Below are positions 57,241 through 64,000 of a DNA stretch of 64,000 bases, piece after piece. This stretch comes from Corynebacterium occultum. Lineage in GTDB: Bacteria > Actinomycetota > Actinomycetes > Mycobacteriales > Mycobacteriaceae. The stretch covers positions 1,240,001 through 1,304,000 of the forward strand of contig NZ_CP046455.1 of the NCBI RefSeq assembly GCF_009734425.1. The letters run 5' to 3'. Made by a program: the position numbers and the translations under genes. Every line of letters starts with the position of its first letter. Position 1 is the stretch's first letter. The notes under the pieces are model-generated. The model worked only from the letters and a program-made list of their open reading frames with translations. It was not told where the DNA came from and did not search any database.

Positions 57241-58143
57241 TTATTGCTGCATTTGGCTACTGCATGCTTCAGTCCAGCCCGAAGTTCCATCAGTGAAGAA
57301 TGTCGTGCCCGTCTGGTGCATCGTGGGGTCACCGCAACTAGCGATCTGCTTGTCAAGCACGCGCGGGGTTTCGACGCTCGGGGCTCCGGTGAATCCGACA
57401 ACTGGGGCCGGTGCAACGGCAGGGGCAGGAACCGGCGCTGGGACGGGTGCCGAAGAGCGAGTTTGTGGAGTACGCACCTCTGAATTGGGGGCAGATTTCG
57501 TGTCCGGTTCTTGAGGTTCAATCGAAACTTGAGTCTGCCCTGTGCTTTCAGGAAGGGGGTATTCCCATCGCCCGCCATCCAATGCGGTAAGTCGGATTGC
57601 GGTTGACCCCTCGGGGACATCCATCAAGTGGACTCTCCGTTCGGTATCTCCAAGACGAACGGGATTCATCCAGTCCGCACCTGCGGGGACCCCTGTGTCA
57701 CACCATGTAGACATCGGAAGATCATGGTTAAGGCCGTCTTTAGTGAGAGCTGACCAGTCAGTCCAGATAGGGAATGTAGTGGGATCGTAATCGTTGGGGG
57801 AGGGCTTCGTTGTGATTAAAATGGTCGCCTTGACTAGGCCGGTCCCTTCGGGTCGCTCGCCCCAAGCTGTCCCGTTGCATTGCTCGATCTGTTCGAGGGA
57901 TTCCACCGTGAACATGACGGAACAGTCGCCAATTGCTTCACAGTCGTAGCCAGCTTCTCTTCCAACAATTCCTTCGATGGTGCCGCCACCTTCCGAGAGT
58001 GTTGCGGAGGTCTCGGTGGTTTCGTTCTGCGCATTCGTAGTGGAGGAGTAAGTCGTGGCGGCCGAAGGATCTTCTTCAGTGCTGCTGGAGCACCCGGTTA
58101 GGAGTAGAGGGAGGGTAAAAATAAGTGGGACAAGTCGTTTCAT
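57241..58143 (-). CDS. island lipoprotein 2
   Basis: 300 codons. Lipobox LLLTGC lipidates Cys ~18. A Ser/Thr-rich linker is followed by a domain with several cysteines (EAGYDCEAIGDCSVMF, CNGTAWGERPEGTG, STWCDTG), then a Pro/Ala-rich repeat region (PAPVPAPAVAPAP) that would span the cell wall, and a short C-terminal domain ending TDGTSGWTEACSSQM. That end resembles the lipoprotein at 3195-3815. The gene follows the intact ImmA peptidase by 14 bases on the same strand. Likely surface-exposed; function unknown. Confidence 0.75.
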   Translation of the reverse strand: MKRLVPLIFTLPLLLTGCSSSTEEDPSAATTYSSTTNAQNETTETSATLSEGGGTIEGIVGREAGYDCEAIGDCSVMFTVESLEQIEQCNGTAWGERPEGTGLVKATILITTKPSPNDYDPTTFPIWTDWSALTKDGLNHDLPMSTWCDTGVPAGADWMNPVRLGDTERRVHLMDVPEGSTAIRLTALDGGRWEYPLPESTGQTQVSIEPQEPDTKSAPNSEVRTPQTRSSAPVPAPVPAPAVAPAPVVGFTGAPSVETPRVLDKQIASCGDPTMHQTGTTFFTDGTSGWTEACSSQMQQ

Positions 58144-58157
58144 GGGGGCCTCCTGAA

Positions 58158-58508
58158 TTAGGCGAATTGGCGGGCGTAGAGGTTCCGCCAGGCGTTGATG
58201 ATGTGGGTGGTGACACCGAGCTCTATGGCCATGGAGCCTTCGTGGCAGCCTACTAAACGTTCAGCTTGCTCATAGCTTTCTGGGGTGATGAGGACACAGG
58301 CTGCAAATTCGTCGGCCGCTTTTTCCTGGCGAGCGTGGAGGCGCCGATCCTGCATGGGCCAGTCATCATGAGCAGCATGTCCCAACTCATGGGCAAAAGT
58401 TGATCGCAACTTTCGATGCCCCATCCCTTCCCGCAGGGTGATGGTTCGGGTCTCGGGGATCCAGAGTCCTTTCACTCCTCCGCGGTGGTAGACCACCTCC
58501 ACACCCAT
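58158..58508 (-). CDS. ImmA/IrrE-type metallopeptidase
   Basis: 116 codons. The zinc motif HELGHAAHD (HExxH) is near residue 41, and an E further on (EKAADEFAACVL) could be the third ligand. ImmA-type enzymes cut phage or ICE repressors of the XRE type. The start is uncertain: the frame is open upstream for about 20 codons without a better start codon. It lies between the lipoprotein and an XRE remnant, the usual arrangement in lysogeny modules. A C-terminal copy of it is found at 56147-56233. Confidence 0.85.
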   Translation of the reverse strand: MGVEVVYHRGGVKGLWIPETRTITLREGMGHRKLRSTFAHELGHAAHDDWPMQDRRLHARQEKAADEFAACVLITPESYEQAERLVGCHEGSMAIELGVTTHIINAWRNLYARQFA

Positions 58509-58581
58509 GTTTGAGGAGTGCTGTCCTGCTATCCTGAAATCTGCTTCCTGATCAAATCCCCTGTGATGCTCCTATGCTGTG

Positions 58582-58668
58582 TCAAGCCGATTTAAGAAGC
58601 TCCTCGTAGGCCAACTTCAACTCAGTCAATCGGCGCTTACCAGTCTCGATATCACTGATCCTTCCCAG
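58582..58668 (-). pseudogene. C-terminal remnant of an XRE-type repressor
   Basis: About 28 codons, ending with LGRISDIETGKRRLTELKLA and YEELLKSA. That is the end of an XRE/HTH_3 domain (I-S-x-I-E-x-G-K-R). The upstream part was replaced by an IS6-type transposase fragment at about 58669. The stop lies 73 bases before the ImmA start on the same strand. Confidence 0.8.
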
Positions 58669-59119
58669 AAGTGGTGTTACCTCTACCGTGCGATCACCGC
58701 CGGTGGGAATACCCTGGACTTCTATCTCTCCCCGAAGCGCAACGTCGCATCAGCGAAACGTTTCCTGGCTAAGACGCTGCGGTCGAACGCGTCGGCTGGG
58801 TTCCCGCGGGTGATTAATACAGATAAGGCACCCTCCCTGGCCAAGGCGATCTCCGGGCTCAAGGAAGAAGGCATCTGCCCACCGACAGTGGAACACCGGC
58901 AGGTGAAATACCTTCAGCAATGTTCTCGAGGGAGATCATGGCCGGTTGGAACGAATCCTGGGGCCGAAGGGGGCGTTCAAAAACCGGACGTCTGCCTATC
59001 GGACGTTGAAAGGGATGGAAGCGATGCATTCATTGCGGAAGGGGCAAGGCACGATGTTTGCTTACGGGCACCCGAACCCGGATGCGGCGATCGTTAGCCG
59101 AGTGTTCGAGACAGGCTGA
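58669..59119 (+). pseudogene. IS6-type transposase remnant, frameshifted
   Basis: The fragment starts inside the transposase at KWCYLYRAITAGGNTLDFYL and continues with RVINTDKAPSLAKAISGLKE and VEHRQVKYL (second catalytic Asp region), then the frame changes near 58916-58922. The rest, with KGMEAMHSLRKGQGTMFAYG, is in the next frame to a TGA at 59117. The N-terminus is absent. Its terminal repeat follows at 59177-59196. Confidence 0.85.
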
Positions 59120-59176
59120 CAACGCCGACACGCAGCGGCCATCAGGGAATGAGAAACTGAGTCTCGCTGCTCTCCA

Positions 59177-59196
59177 CCCAACTTTGCAACAGCACC
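59177..59196 (-). repeat. IS6-type terminal inverted repeat (right end of remnant)
   Basis: CCCAACTTTGCAACAGCACC is the reverse complement of the solo end at 599-618. It lies 58 bases after the transposase stop, normal for IS6-type elements. Confidence 0.8.
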
Positions 59197-59335
59197 AATC
59201 TGCGCCACCGTCAAAGAAGCCGACGCCCACCTATCTCCAATAGCCCAAATTTCACCTCCACACAGGGGGTGGTGCACGGCCTCTACCCACGCCCTTTTTC
59301 CCGCTAGGGATCTGTCGCGCCCCAAGGGTTGAATC

Positions 59336-59355
59336 TAGTACCATATGCAGTACTA
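59336..59355. promoter_or_regulatory. inverted repeat before hicA, candidate operator
   Basis: TAGTAC and GTACTA are separated by 8 bases just in front of hicA, in a promoter-like position. HicB-type antitoxins autoregulate by binding such sites. This also argues that hicA starts at the GTG at 59363 instead of the ATG at 59345, which lies inside the dyad. Confidence 0.55.
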
Positions 59356-59362
59356 TGAAGGT

Positions 59363-59617
59363 GTGGGTAAAAGCATCGACGACATCCTGAAAAAGATGCG
59401 GAACTCCCCGACCAACATTCGGTTTAGCGAACTGGAAAAGGTCTGCGACCACTTCTTCGACAAACGCCCCTCAAAGAAGACCTCACACCAGACCTATAAA
59501 ACCCCGTGGATCGGCAACCCTCGCGTCAACATCCAAAACGATGGAGGAAAAGCAAAGGCCTATCAGGTCAGCCAGGTTCTCGAGGCCGTGGACACACTCA
59601 AGCGCATAGCATCCTAG
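59363..59617 (+). CDS. hicA: HicA-type toxin
   Basis: 84 codons from a GTG at 59363. The dsRBD-like fold has the His-containing TSHQTYKTPW, then VNIQNDGGKAKAYQVSQVL as in actinobacterial HicA proteins. It would cleave mRNA. The antitoxin gene is 15 bases downstream. Confidence 0.85.
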   Translation: MGKSIDDILKKMRNSPTNIRFSELEKVCDHFFDKRPSKKTSHQTYKTPWIGNPRVNIQNDGGKAKAYQVSQVLEAVDTLKRIAS

Positions 59618-59632
59618 AAGGAGGACACAACT

Positions 59633-59959
59633 ATGGACGCCAATAAATACACCTACCAGGTCTCCTGGTCGGAAGAAGACCAGGAGTACGTGGCCACCGT
59701 GCTGGAATTTCCCTCCTTATCCTGGCTCGCACCCAACCGGCAGGAAGCGGAAAACGGCCTCGTTGACCTGGTAGCCGAGGTCCTCGACGACATGAGTCAG
59801 GTCGGCGAGATCATCCCCATTCCCCTGGGCGAGCGGTCCTATTCCGGAAAATTCAACGTGCGTACCTCCCGCTCGCTGCACCGTCGACTCGTCATGGCCG
59901 CCGAAGCCGAGGGCATCTCCCTCAACGCCCTGATCAACCAGAAACTCGCCTCCGCCTAA
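59633..59959 (+). CDS. hicB: HicB-type antitoxin
   Basis: 108 codons, preceded by AGAAGGAGGAC. The N-terminal HicB fold (YQVSWSEEDQEYVATVLEFP) binds the toxin, and the C-terminal ribbon-helix-helix (NVRTSRSLHRRLVMAAEAEG) binds DNA. The order toxin then antitoxin is usual for hicAB. Confidence 0.88.
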   Translation: MDANKYTYQVSWSEEDQEYVATVLEFPSLSWLAPNRQEAENGLVDLVAEVLDDMSQVGEIIPIPLGERSYSGKFNVRTSRSLHRRLVMAAEAEGISLNALINQKLASA

Positions 59960-59983
59960 CATTCACGCGATGAGACGGATAAG

Positions 59984-61549
59984 CTTGTCGTTTAACCTTT
60001 GAAGTTGCGGTTTATGCTCGATTGGTGCTGGTCCGGCGTGTCGGATAAGAAAAAGCGGCCGCCGTTGCTGATGCTTCTTGTTACCACGCAAGAAGAAAGA
60101 AACGGCGGGCCGCATCATGATTATCAACCATCCAGCACCCCCAGCGCCACCCCGACACGACGTAGCGCGGCTCGACCGGTTTCGGACCGAGTTCTACTCG
60201 TGTCTGGCCCGCCGGGGTGATGCATTGTTCGAGCTCACCGATACGGTGGCGTGCTCAACGTCCCCGGTGACTGATCTCGCGCACCTGTCGCTGGAAGCGG
60301 AGCACAGGCGCGGGCACGGGGCCTTGTACGACGCGATCAATCACGGGTACCTCGACACCACCCGGCTGCAGCACCTGATGGCCCAGGGCCCGATCCCCAC
60401 CATCACCGGCCCGGCCGGACGCGACCGCATCGTCCTGGCTGTGGACGTGTCGAACTGGCTACGCCCTGATGCGGCCACCAGCCCGGACAGGTCGTTTTGC
60501 CACACCTACCCCCGCGGACGGGGGCAGGCCCAGATGATCCCGGGCTGGCCCTACTCCTTCGTGGCCGCCCTGGAAACCGGAGCCTGCTCGTGGACCGCGC
60601 TACTGGATGTGGTGCGCCTGCACGCCGACGACGACGCCACCGCCGTGACCGCCACCCAACTACGCAGGGTGCTCGAGCACCTCACCCCGGCCCGGCACCA
60701 CCGGGCCGGGGATCTGGATGTCCTGGTGGTCCTCGACGCCGGTTACGACGTGGTGCGCCTGGCCTGGCTGCTGGACGATCTTCCCGTCACCCTGATCGCC
60801 AGGCTGCGTTCAGACCGGGTGTTCCACGCCCCAGCCGGGGCACGCCGCGGGCCCACCAAAGGGAGGCCACCGCGCCACGGGGCCCGGCTGGTACTCGCCG
60901 ATCCGACCACCCATCCGGCACCTGACCAGGTCACCGCCACCACCACCGCGCGCTACGGGCATGCTGAGACGGTTGCGTTCGCGAGGATGCACCCGAAGCT
61001 GGGTACCCGCAGCGGCTGGAGGGATCATGACGGCGAGCTGCCGATCATCAAGGGCACCGTCGTCGGACTACGGGTTGAGCGTTTGCCCGGTGACCGGTCC
61101 CCGACACCGGTGTGGCTGTGGGTATCCAAGCCTGTTCCCGATGACGGGGCTGAGGTGGATCACTGGTGGTCGATGTATGTGCGCCGGTTCGATCTGGAGC
61201 ACACTTTCCGCTTCCTTAAGCAGGCCCTCGGCTGGACCAGACCGCGGCTACGGGATCCGGCTGCGGCGGATCGGTGGACCTGGCTCATTCTCGTGGCGCA
61301 TACCCAACTGCTGCTGGCCCGGCCCCTGGCCCGGGATCATCGTCTGCCCTGGCACAAGCCCCTACCGACAGTGGCGCTGACTCCCGCACGGGTACGGGCC
61401 GGCTATCGCCGCATCTGCCGGATGTTGGCGCATCCCGCCGGTGCGCCGAAACCCACCCGTCCTGGCCCCAGACGCCCACGGGGACGCGGAAACCGCGAAA
61501 AAGCACTCATACAACCCGTCGGGAAGGACCCCAAAGGTTAAACGACAAG
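59984..61549 (+). mobile_element. complete insertion sequence with ATAAG target duplication
   Basis: The element starts CTTGTCGTTTAACCTTTG (59984-60001) and ends with the exact inverse CAAAGGTTAAACGACAAG (61532-61549). It is flanked by ATAAG on both sides (59979-59983 and 61550-61554), which is a 5-bp target duplication. The 1566-bp element has one transposase gene. The intact flanks suggest recent insertion. Confidence 0.93.
60117..61541 (+). CDS. DDE transposase of the complete IS
   Basis: 474 codons from the ATG at 60117; a TTG 39 bases upstream lacks support. Acidic motifs of a DDE enzyme: ALAVDVSNWLRP (first Asp, ~residue 110), VVLDAGYDVVRLAWLL (second Asp, ~210), and the helical FDLEHTFRFLKQALGW (Glu, ~365). 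It resembles the NF041680/IS701-like group of actinobacterial transposases. The gene ends inside the right inverted repeat, which is common in compact elements. Confidence 0.9.
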   Translation: MIINHPAPPAPPRHDVARLDRFRTEFYSCLARRGDALFELTDTVACSTSPVTDLAHLSLEAEHRRGHGALYDAINHGYLDTTRLQHLMAQGPIPTITGPAGRDRIVLAVDVSNWLRPDAATSPDRSFCHTYPRGRGQAQMIPGWPYSFVAALETGACSWTALLDVVRLHADDDATAVTATQLRRVLEHLTPARHHRAGDLDVLVVLDAGYDVVRLAWLLDDLPVTLIARLRSDRVFHAPAGARRGPTKGRPPRHGARLVLADPTTHPAPDQVTATTTARYGHAETVAFARMHPKLGTRSGWRDHDGELPIIKGTVVGLRVERLPGDRSPTPVWLWVSKPVPDDGAEVDHWWSMYVRRFDLEHTFRFLKQALGWTRPRLRDPAAADRWTWLILVAHTQLLLARPLARDHRLPWHKPLPTVALTPARVRAGYRRICRMLAHPAGAPKPTRPGPRRPRGRGNREKALIQPVGKDPKG

Positions 61550-61692
61550 ATAAGGCATATGGGCATATAAGGGGCGCAACGTCATCGAACGGTGCATCTT
61601 CTATCAAAAACTGCTTCCACCTGCGGTTATGAAAATGACATCCAGTTTTCAAAAGACTTTCAATAACTTTCGGGGTGTGATTAGCTGGACAT

Positions 61693-62634
61693 ATGAGTGC
61701 CGCTAAATCCAGTCAAATGAAGGGTCATGACCACGATCATGACCACAGTCATGTCCCGCAGTCCCTGCGGGCCCTGGTGGCCGTTATCGCGCTCACCTCA
61801 GTGATCTTTTTCGCCGAACTCATCGGCGGACTGGTGTCCGGTTCCATGGCACTGCTGGCGGATGCCATGCACATGCTCTCCGATTCCACCGGCCTGATCA
61901 TCGCGCTGGTGGCCATGCTGATCGGCCGGAAGACCGCCTCGGCCAGCGCCACCTATGGTTATCGCCGGGTTGAGGTGCTGGCGGCGATGTTCAATGCGGT
62001 CGTCGTCACGTTGATTTCAATATGGGTGGTGGCACAGGCGGTATTGCGTCTGGGCGGTGAAGTCGAGATCGACACCGACCTGATGCTGATCGTCGCGGTG
62101 ATCGGCTTCCTGGCAAATGGTGTCTCTGCGCTGGTTTTGATGCGCCATCAGCATGGCAACCTCAATATGCGTGGGGCTTTCCTGCACGTGCTCAGCGACA
62201 TGTTGGCCTCGGTGGCGGTGATCATCGCCGGCCTGGTCATCCGCTACACCGGCTGGATGCTCGCCGATACCCTGGCTTCCCTGGCGATTGCCGCGATCAT
62301 CCTGCCGCGTTCCCTGGGGTTGCTGCGCGAGGCCCTGGAGGTGTTGCTGGAGCGGGTTCCCCGCGGCGTCGATACGCAGCAGCTGCAGGCGGGGTTGTTG
62401 GGCATCGACTGTGTGCAGGAGGTCCATGACCTGCATGTGTGGAGTCTGGATGGCAAGGACATGCTGGCCACCGTGCATCTGGTGGTGGATACGGATTCGG
62501 TCCAGGTGGGAAGCTGTGAGGTGCTGGATGCAGCTGACGCCATCTTCGCCGGTCAGGGAATCGGACATTCTACGATTCAGCTGGAAAATTCTGAACATCA
62601 GCCCCATGAAAGTGCTGGCGGTCATCATCACTGA
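61693..62634 (+). CDS. cation diffusion facilitator (CzcD/ZitB type)
   Basis: 313 codons (ATG 61717 is an alternative). A His/Asp-rich start (GHDHDHDHSH), six membrane helices with the CDF signature AELIGGLVSGSMALLADAMHMLSDSTG (H-x3-D in TM2), and a second D-x3-D in HVLSDMLASVAV; the cytoplasmic C-terminal domain (EVHDLHVWSLDG) follows. The His-rich ends bind Zn, Co or Cd for efflux by proton exchange. Confidence 0.92.
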   Translation: MSAAKSSQMKGHDHDHDHSHVPQSLRALVAVIALTSVIFFAELIGGLVSGSMALLADAMHMLSDSTGLIIALVAMLIGRKTASASATYGYRRVEVLAAMFNAVVVTLISIWVVAQAVLRLGGEVEIDTDLMLIVAVIGFLANGVSALVLMRHQHGNLNMRGAFLHVLSDMLASVAVIIAGLVIRYTGWMLADTLASLAIAAIILPRSLGLLREALEVLLERVPRGVDTQQLQAGLLGIDCVQEVHDLHVWSLDGKDMLATVHLVVDTDSVQVGSCEVLDAADAIFAGQGIGHSTIQLENSEHQPHESAGGHHH

Positions 62635-62675
62635 TTAGCGCGCTTCGATTCGCTTGATTGGCTACAGTCATACGC

Positions 62676-64000
62676 ATGGGATTTGCCACGCCGAGTTACA
62701 CCTTGCCTGATCTTTTCGCCCGAATTGACCGGGGTGATCTGCAGCTCCCTGATTTTCAGCGCACCTATTCCTGGGATGTGGACCGGATCCGTTCCCTGCT
62801 GGTGACCGTGCTGCGTGGTTACCCCATCGGTTCCCTGATGGCGCTGGACACCCGCAATGAGGCGATGCGTTTTCGACCCCGCCCCATTTCCGGGGCACCG
62901 GACACCGGAGTGAACCCGGGCCTGCTGCTGCTCGATGGGCAGCAGCGTCTGACCACCCTCTATCTCTCCTTCACCGGTCGGGGACAGGTTCAGACCGTTG
63001 ATTCCCGCTCCAAGCGGGTCACCCGGAAATTCTTCGTGGATCTGCGTCGCGCAGTTCAGGAACCGGTGATGCCGGATGAGGCGGTCTTTTCCGTGGATGA
63101 ACATGGTGCGGTGATGTCGCACTTCGGCCCCGTCATTCCCGGCGGCCTCAGCGAACCCCGGGCGGCGCTGGAGAACTTCTGTGTTCCGGTGTCCGCACTG
63201 CTGGGGGATGAGTCCACGGACTTCCTTTTTGACCTGATCGAAAGGGCGGAACCGGAACTGCGTCAGCCCATCAGGAACTTCTACAATGATCTGCTGCGAC
63301 CCCTGTCGGGATATAGTGTGCCGATTATTCGGGTGGCCCGGGAAACTGCTCAGGGTGGGGTGGGGTCCATCTTCGCCCAGGCGAATTCCAGTGGTCTGCA
63401 GATGGACGTCTTTGAGCTTCTCACCGCTGTGTTCGCCAGTGAGGACCCTGACTTCAAACTCAATGAGCAGTGGCGCGGCACCCGTGCCCATCTGCGGGAG
63501 TACCCGGTGCTTGACGGCATCGGCCGGACTGAGTTTCTCACCGCCGTTTCCCTGCTGGTGACCGGTCGGCGCGGCCGGGCGACCGGGCACCGCGAGGACA
63601 TTCTCAAGCTGACCCTGGGGGACTACCGCCAAGCGGCGCAGGACATGCGCAGCGCCTTCCAGGACGCGGCTGTATTCCTCTCCCAGCGGTGCATCCTCAC
63701 TGCCGGTCAGGTGCCTTATCCGGCGCAGTTGATCCCCTTGGCGGTGATCCTGGCGATCCTGGCGGATGATCCGCAGGCACTGGCCAACACCCGCAGTTGG
63801 GACCGACTGCACCGCTGGTTCTGGTCCGGGGTCTTCGCTGAGCTCTACGGTTCCGCTGCGGTGATCACCCGCATGGGTTATGACGTTGATGAGGTCAGTC
63901 GCTGGGTGGCGGAGGAGGATGCGCGGGAGCCGAAGACGGTGCGGGATGCCGGGTTCAATGAATCCCGCCTGCTGAGCGTGAACGACAGCTCCGGGGTGTG
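62676..64000 (+). CDS. DUF262 (GmrS-like) protein, cut by window end
   Basis: The plus-strand frame from the ATG at 62676 stays open to the end of the window. The DUF262 start is clear (LFARIDRGDLQLPDFQR then WDVDRIRSLLVTVLRGYPIG), followed by the ParB/Srx-like catalytic motif LLLLDGQQRLTTLYL and FAQANSSGLQMDVFELLTAVF. The family includes the GmrS part of GmrSD type IV restriction enzymes, which attack glucosylated hydroxymethylcytosine DNA. Whether the DUF1524 (GmrD) domain follows cannot be seen. Confidence 0.88.
   Translation, partial: MGFATPSYTLPDLFARIDRGDLQLPDFQRTYSWDVDRIRSLLVTVLRGYPIGSLMALDTRNEAMRFRPRPISGAPDTGVNPGLLLLDGQQRLTTLYLSFTGRGQVQTVDSRSKRVTRKFFVDLRRAVQEPVMPDEAVFSVDEHGAVMSHFGPVIPGGLSEPRAALENFCVPVSALLGDESTDFLFDLIERAEPELRQPIRNFYNDLLRPLSGYSVPIIRVARETAQGGVGSIFAQANSSGLQMDVFELLTAVFASEDPDFKLNEQWRGTRAHLREYPVLDGIGRTEFLTAVSLLVTGRRGRATGHREDILKLTLGDYRQAAQDMRSAFQDAAVFLSQRCILTAGQVPYPAQLIPLAVILAILADDPQALANTRSWDRLHRWFWSGVFAELYGSAAVITRMGYDVDEVSRWVAEEDAREPKTVRDAGFNESRLLSVNDSSGV

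Overview
The window is chromosomal DNA of a high-GC actinobacterium, almost certainly a Corynebacterium. The backbone order matches the C. glutamicum region from memory: mnmA, ligA, an ACT protein, gatC-gatA, a DtxR-type iron box before a siderophore-interacting protein, pfkA, gatB, lysE/lysG, ilvD, a PH-domain protein, an MscCG-type channel, then ilvB-ilvN-ilvC behind an attenuator. MscCG, LysE, LysG, PfkA, IlvB, IlvN and IlvC all read like close relatives of the C. glutamicum proteins. The species cannot be fixed from the sequence.

Layout. (1) 1-7100 is accessory DNA. It holds a small secreted protein, an IS6-type end, an Mrr-type restriction gene between two ~91 bp direct repeats, a broken serine recombinase, a lipoprotein, a truncated IS701-type transposase ended by an intact IS256-type element, and degenerate DNA. 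(2) 7100-24996 is mostly housekeeping: a methyltransferase/spermidine-synthase-like gene and an AAA ATPase with iteron-like repeats upstream, mnmA with a MetE-like gene, a serine hydrolase with an ArsR-like regulator, a copper chaperone with an operator, an exonuclease, ligA, gatCA, a P-loop protein with a degenerate ABC protein, and the iron-regulated ViuB-like gene. (3) 25009-32080 is a divergent glycosylation cluster: a two-domain glycosyltransferase plus a WcbI-like gene on the minus strand, and four glycosyltransferases on the plus strand chained by ATGA overlaps behind a 25-codon leader ORF. (4) 32056-53545 is backbone: an MFS exporter, pfkA, gatB, two GT87 membrane glycosyltransferases, an aldo-keto reductase, the lysine exporter pair, a Xi-type GST, DoxX, and the branched-chain amino acid genes. 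(5) 53567-61554 is an integrated island. It has a frameshifted tyrosine integrase, two lipoprotein genes each preceded by a whole or truncated ImmA peptidase, a secreted protein, a 57-codon hydrophobic protein, an XRE remnant cut by an IS6-type remnant, hicAB, and a complete IS with a 5-bp target duplication. (6) After the island come a cation diffusion facilitator and the start of a DUF262 protein that runs off the window.

How it fits together. The ilv genes form the branched-chain amino acid pathway, with translation-dependent attenuation in front of ilvB. LysE/LysG and MscCG are amino acid exporters. GatCAB makes Gln-tRNA and/or Asn-tRNA by transamidation. The island from 53567 looks like a decayed lysogeny module (integrase, XRE repressor, ImmA) whose cargo is exported proteins. 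Its duplicated peptidase-lipoprotein cassette and the uncommon glycosylation cluster are the two places most likely to hold undescribed biology. No tRNA, rRNA or CRISPR array was seen.
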